Shown here: positions 23,801 to 36,000 of the stretch, one piece after another | Layout: the number at the start of each line of letters is the position of its first letter | Position numbering within the stretch: position 1 is the first letter of the stretch | The notes under the pieces: model-generated | What the model saw: only the letters and a program-made list of their open reading frames with translations | Databases searched by the model: none | What the model was told of the DNA's origin: nothing | NCBI RefSeq assembly: GCF_014529535.1 | Contig: NW_023503313.1 | Coordinates: forward strand, 3,340,800-3,404,799 | Direction: 5' to 3' | Origin: Bradysia coprophila | Lineage: Eukaryota; Arthropoda; Insecta; Diptera; Sciaridae | Length of the DNA stretch: 64,000 nt | Position numbers and translations under genes: made by a program

Positions 23801-26800
23801 ATAGAATTAAATAGTCCATATGATTCTTATAGACGAGGTGTTTCATCTAAATATAAATTAGAAAAGGATAAAGATGGTTGGAATAAACCGTTTTGACTGC
23901 AATTTTTCTCTATATTCTTTCAAGATTCTATTTCAGCTTTAATATTTTAAGCGTTCATAATACTAGCCATAAGAGAAAAACATAACGTCTCTGTCAAAAA
24001 AAAAATTACATTCACGCCGTGAAATATTGTCCCAAATTCGTACTTTGTCCCTTATAAAGAATAAAAAAAATTCCGGTTCCATTAAAAAAATTGATTTTTA
24101 GATTTTTTTCCCTTTCATCAGTTCTGTTTATTTAATTTCTTCAGAATAATCTTAACTTTTCCAAGCTATTATCGTAAGCGACACGTTGAAGACAATGCAG
24201 TGTAAACATTATTCACTCTTTACATTTACACTGAGGAGTGCTTACCAGGAAACACAGACAGTAAATACATTTGAACAATAATATATCTTGAGACGCTCAT
24301 TCATGTATTGGATTCAGTGTGTTGTTATGCAGATTTTATGAAAGCAATCGTATACGGTGTAACGATCGTCGCGCAAACAATGCAAAAGATGCCCTTGATG
24401 AGAAAAATAGCATTGTTCAGAGAGTTGGTTGACAAAAAAAAAGTAAAGTGCTTCCTTTTCAGGTGAAAATGGAGTTGATCCCTTGAATGCATTTGGTTTC
24501 TGTTTGTTTGTTTTTTTTTGGTTGTTTTTACCGTATTTTATTAATGAAAGAGACTCCTGTGTCTATTTTAAAATTAGCTGAAATTTACTTTTCTTTCGAC
24601 AACATTAATAAATAGCCGAACCTATAAATCAAGATCTGGTATAGTTATAACAGTTCGATTTCGTGGTGAAAACGTGACTTAAAAATAAATTACGTAAAAG
24701 TAAAAAAAAAATGTTTACAAATATAAATCAGCCTATTTAACATATACGTACACAGAAACTATATGCAGGATTTTTATTTGTATAGTATACTGGTTACACC
24801 AGTATACACTAACATGACTTATCTGCGAAGTTTTACCAAAGTTTTTTTTCTCTACTTTTTTAAATCGGACTTTTCTTTCGGATTTTTACATGAATTTTAT
24901 TTTCGATCATTTTTTTTTCTCGTATATATATATATCGCAATTTTTATTTATAAACGTGCTGTAAGCATTTGCACGATTCAACTTGCTGTTAAAATACGTG
25001 TATGTTGTTTTGATTTTTTTCTTCATTCTTTAAAAAAGAAAGAAAAAAAAACTAAAAATAAATTTCTCGGTCAAATTTTGTAATACACACAAAAAATCGG
25101 AAAAATATTATTGTTGACTACGTTCACTTATCTTTGTTATTTTCCATTATTCCTACTTTTTATGCAAAATCTCTCCAGCTTCATAACCGAATAAAGACTT
25201 TAGAGTGGTTTGGTCAAGTTTTACATGTAAATTTTCTTTTACGATATATCGACATAGTTTAACAATCTCTGTCTGGAATCGTAATGACCGAATCCAAACG
25301 AGTCGCTGAAAAAAACAACAAACCAATTTAAAGTCCGACATTCATTTGTGATTCATGGAATGTTATACATCCATTAAACGTTAGATTACAAATGAATTTT
25401 ACAGGAATAATCTCTTGTAATCGAATCGAATGTTCAAATGAAAAGCCTCGTTTTGCTTCTTTTTTTATCGCCAGAATTATGTCGTGACTGTTTGTCGTGT
25501 GATGGAGCGCTTAATTTCGAATACAGCCGTTTCCACACACCGACAAAACGCATACATACACATATAAACTGAGAAAATCAGCCGCTTGTACTGACTTTTA
25601 GCTGCTAATCAATATATATTTTTGGTTATCGTTTTTATAAAATATGGTTGGCTGACGACTTTTTGCGTATTTCGATTTAAATACATGAACACTCAACAAC
25701 AATGATCGAATCGGCAAGTAATTTCAAGATTTTTATTTCAAGTCAACAAACATCACGTGTGAGTATTTATAATGAACGTATTGTCACCAACCGGGTGTTA
25801 TGTGGTTACACATATATATAATGTATAAAAGCGCGTTCTACAACACTCCCACAAATTCAACAGTCTTTTATTGCAAAATGTTGATTTTAATTTTATTAAA
25901 TTTTATGTGAATAACATGTTCAATAGATTATTATATTGCCGTCGAAAAATCGTCGCGAAAACTTGATCTTTTTCTTAATTGATGTTAATTTCACGTATGT
26001 CGTAGAACTATATATACGTTCGTTACAATCGAAATCAGAAAACTACTCATACCTGTTTAGGTATGTATAGAACGAACAAAGTTTTGTTAATTTAACTTGT
26101 CTGGACTGGACATTTATTGGATTGGAATTCGAACAAGTTGTTTGTCAAGTCTAATATTCGGTTTATTAACAAATGACATTGATCTTCATTTTCCACTATA
26201 TGTCGAATAGCCGTAGACTAGATAGACGGTAACTAGACGATTTAAAGAAATGAATTTGACCGAAATCAACGAAATCAAAATGAGTTGACGAATCTGTGTT
26301 GAATTTTACAGATTACCCACATCTGAAAGCATCTATAGTCAATGTCCACAGCAAAAGTGCAGAGCACAATAAATGCCGTTCTTGTAAAAGCATTTTAAAA
26401 AAAAATCATTTTCACCACCAGGCATCACTGTGATTTTATTAAAGTGTTTTTCGACGCTGAAATTACACTTGTTATCTGAACTTATAGGCCAGAATTGAAA
26501 TGTTTCTAATATGCTCATGCTGTCTGTGTAGATTGTACATAATATACGTGTACGTCGTTCATTCTGTTGTATTGATGTGAGCAAATATTTGAACATATTC
26601 GGAACATGTAGAGGAAAATAATTTCAGTGGAGCATTAAACTTATCATGGATTTTAAACTGACGAACGACTACGATGATATTTGTTCATTTGAAGTGTTGT
26701 GTGCCTAATTTACTTTGAACGGAAAAAACGATAGACAAAACAATCTTTTTTATGTAAACTAATTGTTTAATCTCTACAAGGTAATAATTGGAATATATTT

Positions 26801-29428
26801 CTGAAATTTGTTTTTTTTTTACAATCCAAGCAAGACTCTCCGTGTATCGAAGATTCGTCTTTGTACTTCGACATATGTGGTCTGGTGCTGCTGATTTCAG
26901 ATTCCGAAAATTTTCCAAGAACCGACGCTGTTATAAGTCTACGATTCTTGTTATTCAAATAATGTCTGTGAAATGTCTCAAATAAAACTAGAAACAGGTT
27001 TGATCTTGACCTTCTATAACTGAAAAATTGGAAACACAGGTTGATGCATAAAAATTCGTGAAACGAATTTGGAACGTTGGATGAGTGGAACAGGTCCTTT
27101 CCACGTCCTATCGTCTACTTTTCAGAGAATTTCTCCGATTCTTTCGAAACTCAGTAATTTTTTTCCCTCTCAACTGTAATATCCCGGAAATATTTCCGAT
27201 TTGAATAATCAATTGAATAACCTTGAGCAACTGAAAATAGTAATAAACCGAGAAGACTCTGTTGTAAAAAACATCATAGTTAGCGAAACCTCAGTTCGTA
27301 ACTCACGAAGGCATAGTTGTCACACTGTATAGGGAAGCAAAGATCTGTAACAGGTTGCATTAAAAATTGCTGCAGCGCAAATGAAACATTCGGTGCTGGT
27401 TGTAGTTTGCCATAAAAGGATGACACAAGGCTGCAGATTATCTTTTAAGTTCTATAATTCAATCCAATAGTTCTACTATACTGTGCTGCCACGGTTTTTA
27501 ACCTTCTCTTGCATGGTCTGATGCAGACACAATCATTGTTTTTTCATATTATATCAAAAATGATTAGAGAAATCGTTGTACGTACATTCGATATCGATTG
27601 CATCCAATAAAAATGTTCTCGATAAAAATGATCATTTTACATCATTGTAATTAATGTTTCTCTTCATTTAATCAAAACCTATGTGTGCAACACATCTAAA
27701 TTATTTCAATTAATTTTTATTTAAATAAACGAACACACTTTAATAAGAAGCACGTCACAGAAAAACATCAGATCGCATACAGAGATGAAAAGACAGATCG
27801 AATTTATTTAATTTTTTTTTATTATTATTAAACTGCTCGCTGAAATGGAATTCTAATTTCGTAATTGATCAAGCAACGTGTGGAAAAACGTGTGACACAT
27901 TACGTGTTTGTATATATATGAAACATGAAAAACTTTTTACTGTGCAAAAGCGACAAGCGTTTACCAGTTTTCCTATTCTCTATTGCACCATGCATTAAAC
28001 GTGAAATTTCAATTGACCTGATTAACGATTGTACTGAAATGTGATGTACTTCTATACCCACCGTTCCTTGCACAGTAGATTTGAATAGCTTCGCTTTATC
28101 GTTTGTAAACGTTTTTGGTCGAAACTCTGTTGTAGAACACTTTGGTGCAATCGGACGTCAGTGCAGTCTAATATTGCAATTGATTACCTACGCCACGCAT
28201 ATACATTTAATTTAAATTGTATAAAAAGATCATAAATATTGTACGAATCAATGATTTCGCCCAAGGAAAAATGGGTATGCTGGCTGCTTATCGATTATAT
28301 TTCTCTGTTTTTATGCAGTCCATACACAAAGTTCGACGCTTTAAATATACTTTTCTATGCATTTTTCGTAACATCTTATTAAATTCTATGTTATGGTTGA
28401 ATATAAACCGCAATGAATTAGCATTACAGGAATTTAAGCATTGTTCAAGGAAATATTGTCATAAAATAAAATTTAAACAAAAAAGTGGTTTGATGCATGC
28501 ATTTGTGCGTGTGAAAGGTTCACAAAAATTGTCACCACACTAAAATAAAACTGGTAACCGAAAAGGTTCTGTGTGTTCGGTATACGTATAGTCTTACAGT
28601 TTCCACATGAAGTAACAATGAGACACGCAATCCATGGTATTCGTGGACAAACATAAATTTTGTTGTCTTGCGGCCAGGAAATGCGTCATTACTGTCTTGC
28701 TGAAAACCGGTTTTTCGCATTTTCTGCTCACAAGACAGCAAAGTACCGTACTGTCTTGCTGGAATTTTTTTTTAGGCGTGTGGGATGCATTCCTCGCCTT
28801 TGGTTTAAAATACAACCTCTCCACATCCCTCTACAAAAAATGTCCCAGCAAGACAGCTTTAATTAGTGGATGCGTGAATTCAATTATTTGATTGGCGAAT
28901 TGGCCATATACGACATTTTCTTAAATACGAAATAGATGTGTGAATCACTTTCAAGGATCGGTAAACGGAAACAATTCGATAAGTCTAAAAAAGCCTGAGG
29001 TTTTTGTAGCGTAGCTTTCCGACTTATTCAGATTTAGTGAGAGAAGCCGACACTTAACTTTGATTACAGCTGTTAGATTTCCGGCAATTAGATAACCGGA
29101 ACGAAATCACTGCATTTCAAAAACATTAGTAATGTTCAATAATGGCGTCAGTGTAGTTGGTAACGATTCATACTGATTTTTTTTCACACTTTTCGTACAA
29201 CAACAAAAGACTTAAAGTCAGTAAATACCATCGAGTGAAACACGCTAAATGATTTACGTTATCTCCATTCACGAACCAAACATTATATATTGAAAATATA
29301 TGTTTTACCATGAGTCATGGCAATGTCCATTTAACCAAAGTTTATTTTTAAAAAAAACATTTTTTGGCTTACCTCTCATATTTAACTGAATGAGGAGCGT
29401 GTCCGTTGGGTTCCCAAAACGGTTCCAT
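14807..29428 (-). CDS. cwo: Clockwork orange: bHLH-Orange transcriptional repressor (4 coding exons)
   Basis: The coding exons, read leftward, are 29428-29373, 20575-20455, 16060-15751 and 15687-14807. Phases agree and the product is 455 aa. The start ATG at 29428 opens with MEPFWEP. The bHLH domain has the basic and helix-1 run [17 protein letters not shown], then [18 protein letters not shown], which is diagnostic for the cwo/DEC subgroup. An Orange domain ([13 protein letters not shown] to LIDHLKEVI) follows. Near the C-terminus is a conserved [20 protein letters not shown] block. In flies, CWO binds E-boxes and represses CLK/CYC targets in the circadian clock; that role is taken from the family. 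The introns are about 8.8 kb, 4.4 kb and 63 nt. The protein is shorter than I expect for Drosophila CWO. A GTAGGT donor-like site overlaps the stop, so a longer isoform is possible. Identity is very strong. Confidence 0.95.
16512..16620. repeat. Near-perfect inverted repeat (MITE-like hairpin)
   Basis: The left arm reads tagtcacgccagaatgggt then cattttcggttatacctcac. The right arm, reverse complemented, gives the same order with a few mismatches around a loop of about 12 nt at 16556-16567. It resembles a very short non-autonomous transposon or hairpin insertion. No target duplication was resolved. Confidence 0.75.
16977..17163. mobile_element. Short MITE with CACGGCAGAGTA termini (copy 1)
   Basis: A 187-bp element bounded by cacggcagagtaaa and its inverse (tttactctgccgtg). 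The flanks read agggcag immediately before and agggcag immediately after, a 7-bp direct duplication (8 bp with one mismatch). The terminal-repeat style and duplication length fit a non-autonomous hAT element. A second copy, inverted, lies at 33794-33995. Confidence 0.8.
17356..18309. mobile_element. Long fold-back element with GAGGGATTC termini (copy A)
   Basis: A 954-bp palindrome whose two arms of roughly 470 bp are reverse complements. It begins gagggattcttttga and ends with the inverse. Inside each arm, related blocks repeat (tttcttaccaa(a/t)(a/t)tttctcc). The flanks gtaa and gtaa may be a 4-bp target duplication. Paired ORFs on both strands are a consequence of the palindrome. It shares its terminal sequence with the elements at 58749-59429 and 61590-62535, while its interior differs. 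Confidence 0.8.
18555..18560. promoter_or_regulatory. E-box CACGTG in cwo intron 2
   Basis: A perfect CACGTG, the site recognised by CLK/CYC and by CWO itself in flies. It is one of four such sites in the cwo introns. Its function is inferred from sequence only. Confidence 0.35.
21021..21026. promoter_or_regulatory. E-box CACGTG in cwo intron 1
   Basis: A perfect CACGTG about 450 nt upstream (minus strand) of cwo coding exon 2. It is a candidate clock-factor site in a gene expected to be under CLK/CYC control and autoregulation. Confidence 0.35.
21976..22414. mobile_element. hAT-like MITE rich in CCCGACC repeats, with perfect 8-bp TSD
   Basis: The terminal inverted repeats are TAGAGATGAGCGGGC and its inverse. 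The flanks TTTCTAGC at 21968-21975 and 22415-22422 are identical, an exact 8-bp target-site duplication typical of hAT transposition. The interior is unusual: two GC-rich blocks of cccgacccgaccc / gggtcgggtcggg lie around an AT-rich core with no transposase frame. A fragment with the same terminal sequence lies at about 51578-51625. Confidence 0.9.
23485..23490. promoter_or_regulatory. E-box CACGTG in cwo intron 1
   Basis: A perfect CACGTG in the middle of the 8.8-kb first intron, with no repeat around it. Candidate regulatory site only. Confidence 0.3.
25754..25759. promoter_or_regulatory. E-box CACGTG in cwo intron 1
   Basis: A perfect CACGTG (tcacgtgt) about 3.6 kb inside the gene from the start codon. 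Candidate regulatory site only. Confidence 0.3.
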
Positions 29429-32296
29429 AATTTAATTTGAAATCGAAATCAAATGAAATATAGCGACCGACCAGAAAATTTGAAAGCACTTGATGTAGCT
29501 TGTGATCTCCTTTCCAGACACCGTTCAAAAATGAAACGTTCCGTAGAGCTGGTTGTCAAATTTCCTCTTTGAGACAAATGAAAACGGCCAATGTCCAAAC
29601 GAAACTAACTCTTTTCACTTTGATGTTTACCTTTAATTGGCAAATTAGATGTCGAGCGACTCACGAATTTTTGGTTTTAATTTTTTCTTTAATTTTTTTT
29701 TTGTTTTAATCAGAATTTTTTGTTTAGTTAAATTTTGTTTGTTTAAATTTTTCTCGATCCTTTAAAATTTTCTGTATAACGCTGCCCCTCAAATCGTACA
29801 CTTTTGGTATAGAGTTCCCAATAAAATATTCCAAACGGAACAGTAATGTGTGTAACGAGGTTTTCGAAAAAATAACACAACACGATTTTGATAGTACACT
29901 ATTGATTTACACATTAAATTTGATGAAAAACTGGTCTGGTAATTCACAAAAATAATTGAAATTTCTTAACTTGTTTTCTACTTTTAATTTCCTATGTACT
30001 TATTTCACTTTTTATTTAATAATGTATTTCATATTCGAATTTACATAAAACTTGGACATAGATATGGATTTATTGTTTTACTTGATCACACACGAAACGG
30101 GAAATGTTTTCTTTTTAAGTTCTCTTTTTTCTTCTTTTTCGTTTCTCGATACAACTTGGAATCTCGTCGACGGAGATTGACTTTTATATTTTTCTGTCAA
30201 AGTTTAACTTTATTTTTTTTGTTTCTTCACTTCGTCTATATAAATCCACCTGTTGGTTTCGCACAATTTTTATTTTTAAAAAGCTTTTTATACACACGTC
30301 ATTTGCTCGTTGGCTATCGCAAAGTAGCGTGTTCGGTTGTATATATATATATATATATATTTCGTTTTATATGTAAATGCCAATAAATACAGACTTTTGA
30401 TTAAAATGAATGCCAGACAAATATATTTCAGCTTCTTTATGATTTCAAATGATGGAAAATTCCACCGATTACAACCGAAAAATAGTTGTTTCGAATGTTG
30501 CAAGACAAATGAAATCGGAAAGTCACTCGGTAAAAACTAGTCTGTGCAAGAGGAATGTTTCTTTTTGTTGGTTATTATCACTTCCGTTTTTTTTTCTTCT
30601 ATATTTTTGAAAATGATGTTTCAAAAAAAAAAATTTTGAACGAAACCTTTCGGTAAAAATACAATCTTGGCAACGTAATCACGATTTTTAGTGGTATTAA
30701 AAATAAAACTTATTCTCTCCGAACCAAAAACAAAAAAATAAAATAATAAAATTAAAGAAAAGAAATCAAATCCACTCAATTGAACACTCGGTGTGATGCG
30801 TCCATAAAACAAATATAATTTCTCAAGAAAGAAACGGCAATTACATTAATTTATATATTTGTTATTTGGTGTAACAAGCTGCTATCAAAACGACCTTTTA
30901 ACTTTCTTCAACCAAGACTGACTGACTAAAAAAATAAAGTGACTGAAACGATGGAATTCAAAATAATATTTGAAATACACATAAGCGCGAAACTCATATA
31001 TACACAAGCTAGTTTGCCAATACGAAGGAAAATTTTATCACTGAGAATATATACACACGTTATGAATAAACCCAGCACATCTACGGTTACGTATATAGTG
31101 TGTTTCAGATCAGTATATTATAATATAATATGTGCGCTTCGGTGTTCTTTTATAACTGAAGAAATCGAAATGAATCGGCGCTGATATACTTACACTATAT
31201 ATAAATAAGATAAGTGGTGTTAAAGTGAATGGGTGCTGAAATACAAACGTGATGAGCCGGTAAATGAGGTGGGTAATTCTTAGGTAAAGTACGATTTTAC
31301 TGTGATAAAGGGATTCAACGTTACGTTTGTGTGTCGGTTAGAGTTTTATTTGTCCAATTTCAATGGCAGTTCGATTTGGTAACATTTTGCTGTTTTGTAT
31401 TGTGATGATGGATAATTAGTTAGCTCTCGGCCATAAAATGATCGTTTCAGACCCCATTTCTATAATTATATTCTTGTACAAGGGCTCTTATAAGACATGA
31501 CTTCAATGTGAGAAATCAAAAAAAAAAAAAAAACTTTGAAAACAACTGTGTACATATTAACAGAGAGATATTTTTTTTAAAGAAAATTATCTTTTTGACT
31601 TTACTAATCATCCGAAACCGCAACGGCGATTCACGACCGTTTTCGAAGTGCATTTAGTTTTATATGGTTTTCTTCACAATATAATGTGTTTACGTAAACT
31701 TAGGTACGTCCAATTTTTTAACACTCTGCCTCCTTCTCTAGGGACAGATGGAATTAATGGACTCGAGTTTGATAAACGAAAGAAATTTATTATCATTCGG
31801 CCACGTAACTATTCTGTAATTTTCTGAGGATTTTTTCGATTAGTTTTCGCATTGCTTGAGAAGGTCACAAAGATTATTGTGATGTCTTCACCAGACCCAT
31901 TTTATTTTTTATCTTTTTTTTAGAAATTTTAGAATTTACTAGAAACCATCTCGCACATCACCGCCATCCGAGTTACATTTCTTAAGTTTTACTTCTTCGA
32001 TCTACGAAATCTTTGCAATATTATCGACAAGCCAGCGATATGAAACCTTTACCCCTTTATGTTACAAATCAAACGATTATATGCTATCGAATATCGACTC
32101 CAGTTCAAAGTTAATTCTCGATAAAGTGATGCCAGAGCCAGAGGGGTGAACAAAGTGTTATGCGGCTGGATAAATACCGATTATAGGTTTAAATCCAAAA
32201 ACAGTTTATTTCCTCATCACATCCACAACTGATCTTTCTCACTAAAGTCTGTTTCAACCGACAACGTAAAAATATATTTTTTTGTCAATTTTGCAG
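29429..32296. other. cwo upstream region and spacer
   Basis: It holds the cwo 5' UTR and probably its promoter just right of 29428, then AT-rich DNA with long T and A runs and a (TA)n microsatellite at about 30340-30360. I could not place a transcription start. The several 60-130-aa ORFs are low-complexity and unsupported. Confidence 0.5.
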
Positions 32297-33081
32297 TCAC
32301 TGACAGCACGACACAGATGCTCAACGAATGCGTCAGCAATCTGGATGGAAGAGTGTATTGCTTCCAAATTATCGAACCGGAGCTTCGCCGAAAATCGAAT
32401 GGTGCGCAATTTCCAACATCGTTCCAATTCAAGAATGCTCACGAAGAGTCGGAAGCGTATACGAAGCATTTGCCTAATTTGGAATTGGGAATCGAACGTT
32501 AAGCAGAAGCGACAACACTGTAGCAGCTGATTCTTGACGCACAACAGGAAACAATAAACTCCATCGAAGCAGAACCAACAGCAAGAGAAAGGTAGGTTTT
32601 TCAGTTTTTCGTATAGGATCGTATAAAGGAGTACCGGATTTTTCCAATTTTAAACGTTTGGTACGAATGGTACCAAATTCACCGAGTGCTGGTCCATAGG
32701 TCCACTTCTGCATCCGATGGAACATTTTTTTTAATAAAAAGAAAACAAATGGACTTATTCTTAGATCTAACATCGAATGAAACCATTGCGAGGGCTGACC
32801 TTCCGATATTAATTTTTTATTCGAAAAAAACGCAAAAACTAACTATTCTGAAAACTTAGTTTCAGCCCAGACAATCTCAATTTCGAACGAATGACATTTG
32901 AAACGCCCAATGATCCACCTGTTCCGGCACATGACGTTACGTTACCTGATGAAGACACTGATGAAGGCTCAAGTGGAACCACGTAAGATCATAATCACAA
33001 AGAAGATCAAAACAAAAGTTTAATTTTAATCCAATCTACTACTTTACAGTTGTCAGCCGAATAATTGTGACTACCGCTAAT
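32297..33081 (+). pseudogene. Three-exon reading frame with two internal in-frame stops
   Basis: Three putative exons (32297-32591, 32866-32982, 33051-33081) are each bordered by good acceptors (ttgcag, ttcag, ttacag) and donors (gtaggt, gtaaga). One frame is kept across both introns and ends in TAA at 33079. In exon 1 the same frame meets TAA at 32500 and TAG at 32524. The peptide is E-, T- and P-rich (TPNDPPVPAHD, DEDTDEGSSG) and I do not recognise it. The first exon begins mid-codon, so an upstream exon is missing or unrecognised. It could be a decaying gene, a 3' end of a larger gene with readthrough, or a transcript whose true frame stops at 32502. Confidence 0.45.
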
Positions 33082-36000
33082 AAGACCGCAAATGCATTTA
33101 CAGCATTACGAATCAGTGCTACATGTTAGATTACACAGGTCATAGACGGATAATGTCTTATAATGTCTGGTAAACATTGAGTATAGTATACACTATAAAC
33201 TGTCTTTCCAATTAGAGTCGACAGTCGAGACTGTTAACATATTATTCTATAATTAGATGAGTCTTAGATTTCACTCATTGTAAATACATCATTTTATACG
33301 TCCAGTTGAATAGCATTGAATAAGGTAGATTTAAATTTTTGCAGTTTCACTAATGACTAATAACAGCTGGAATAGAGTATACATTGAACCTTAGAGTTCG
33401 GCAATCAAACGTTGCATATCAACAAAGGCCAGAAGGCTTGGGAATTATTGTTGATATCGATGGACAAATGAACTGAGGGATTTTCGCATATTTCGCATTT
33501 CCTACCTAGCTTCCACTTTTAATTCTAGGCACATTTCCAAAATATAACGATAGAATATTCTTAGTATCTCCTTAGAATTGTAACGCATACTGGAGCTACG
33601 CGGTGCATTTTTTTAAGTTTTTTTTTAAATAAATGAAATTGAATGTAATATGTACTTACTTGTCAATTTGTTGCCTATAGGAAAGTAGGAACGTAATGCA
33701 AATGTTAGTGTTTGCAACTAAGAGTTTGATGCGTTTAAAGTGGTGATATAAATTATTAGAGGACAAAGAAAGCATAGACAAGAGTAGATGTGTCACGGCA
33801 GAATAAAATAGAACATGCAGGAGCGGTTCATTTTTGAAACGTCCAATAAGGGGCCTAATACACTGTATGAAAATGAACTCTAATGAACACTGGCATAAAT
33901 TGAATTAATTTTATTCACAAAATATGAAGCTACTAGATAATTTAAGTCTCTAGTCAAATCAACCGCTTCTACCTGGTTTATTCTACTCTGCCGTGCATAT
34001 ATTTATCTTTTGTGATACGTACGTAGAAAACAAAGATTGGAAGATAAATGGTAAACAATCTGTAAAAATACATTCGACTGCGTTACAGTACTTAATAAGG
34101 TTGATTGTCTAAATTGGTAAAAACTGCTGTACCAAATGTATTTTCAATGTCAATGATTTTTAAAGTCGCACTCTATGAATGATTCGACCTCAGCTATTTG
34201 AAATATTATTTGAATATTGAATTGGAAATTTTTCTTAAACTTATCTACTATGTCATTCGCGATTTTATCTTTGATATTTTGTTCGATAATGATTTTTTTT
34301 GCGATAGTTAAAATTAGGAAGGAACTGTCCACTCTTCATTAAAAACGATAAACTAGAACAAGATTTTTCGTGCATAAAGGACAGTAGTACAGTTCTAAAA
34401 TAGCGGCGGTATGCAGAGTCAGAGTTGCGACATTCAACAACTAGTTTCCTCTCATTTATTCAACGTTGCCTTGTTAGTGCCAGATACGCAGTTGTATATA
34501 TATAAATATATGGGACGTGCTACATTAGCGAATTATAATTTTTTTTATGTTTTTTTTATGTAATACCATAGGCTTTTTGACCCTTAAAATTTGATCTTGT
34601 GTCTGTTCTTGTAGTGGTTGGTTCTATTGTTGCACTGTTCCAGCAGTCACATTTGATGAAAGAAGGCTGAACTCTTTTACAAAATATTTGGGATCTCGAT
34701 GTAGCACATTATATTGACACGGTATACCACGAAGTTCAACCTTTTGTAAAAATATCGAAAAATGTGTATTTGCAACGAAATCGACTTCTTACTACTGTTC
34801 GTGGGTCAAATAACTAATTAAAACGATTATTTGTTGTTTTTCTCACAAATTTCACTTTCTCAGATTTTGTAGTACAAAATGTGCTACACCGAATTCTTAA
34901 ATATTTTGTAAAAGAGCTCAGCTACTGTTATGGAATATTATGTGCACTTACTGGCCAAGGTTACCTCGACTCAGCAACACCGGTTACAGTGTCTGCACTG
35001 GCTTCGTGGGCGACGTGGGTACACTTAAAAAGTCCTTTCAAAAATGTTGAAAAAGTGGTTTCGGATGGATCGCCGACCGGGACAATGCCTAGTGTACTGG
35101 TAGTACTCGACCTCCTCTACAACCTCATGCCAAAAGCTAAAGTTAATAATTTGTCTCTCAGGAAATAAAAGTCAAAAACCAAAATGTCGAACTTTCGATG
35201 TTAGAAAACCTCGACAGACACACCTTTTGGACCATCGGTTTCTTTGGCAGTTTTGTAGAGTTTTTAACGCTCTACATCCTGCTAGAACATTGTTTTCAAA
35301 AATACTCTTAACTTTCCGAGTTATGACCATTTGAAAGTTAAAGTCGTCCGGTGGGACTTCTTCCCGGGCACCTTCGGATCCATCAACCATATGCCTGGAC
35401 TTAGTTTTCTATGATCTACGTTTTCCGCACACAGGCTATCGCGACCCTTAAAATTCTAAAAATTCCATACGCCCTAATGTATAATCAGTGTCTAAAAACG
35501 AGCACACGACATCTTCGTTCTTTTTAAAATAATTTAAAAAAATCGCAAACAAAAAGGTCGTAGACTAACAGTGAAATCTGGTGATTTTTTTCTTAAATTT
35601 TTGCGAATATTTCTACGAAACGAGCATGTATGTAATAATTGTTAATTCTCAAATACATAGAAGAGGAGGAGGTGGAGGAGATAATTTATTAGTCAGATAA
35701 GATGAACCTGATTCAATAAGACAATTTAATTCCTTTAAATCCAAATGGCTGATAGTACATTTGTCGAGATCGGTGAACACTGAACACATTATTATTTCGA
35801 CAAAGTCACTTTAGCACACTAGTGCGATAAATACATCCATTTCGATATCAAGGTATGAATATTTTTGAATGGTACGGAAACAATTCTTGAACTCTTGTAT
35901 ACCGCTTGAAGCGTGCTGATTACAATAATCAACGTGGATATCGACAGCTGTTGCTATTTTTATTAAACAAAAGTGAACAAAACGATTTTTTTGTTGGTTT

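Larger units (their letters stand above)
20576..29372 (-). other. cwo intron 1 (8.8 kb)
   Basis: The donor GTAAGC is at 29372 and the acceptor CAG ends at 20576 on the minus strand. The sequence is AT-rich and contains a hAT-like MITE (21976-22414), an AG microsatellite near 23588, three CACGTG E-boxes, and a cluster of cagcaagacag / ctgtcttgctg inverted motifs at about 28660-28860. None of the short ORFs in it resembles a protein family, so I read it as intron with probable regulatory content. Confidence 0.75.

Noticed and set aside
24763-25083. A 106-aa ORF rich in F, Y and I with apparent membrane segments
   Set aside because: It is produced by T-rich simple sequence and lies in cwo intron 1 with no domain or splice context.
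29994-30386. A 130-aa hydrophobic ORF upstream of cwo
   Set aside because: It is translation of T-rich and (TA)n sequence and ends in a microsatellite-coded YIYIYI run.
32499-32524. A 26-nt mini-intron (gttaag...ctgtag) removing both internal stops
   Set aside because: It is too short to splice, and removing it shifts the frame into a TGA a few codons later.
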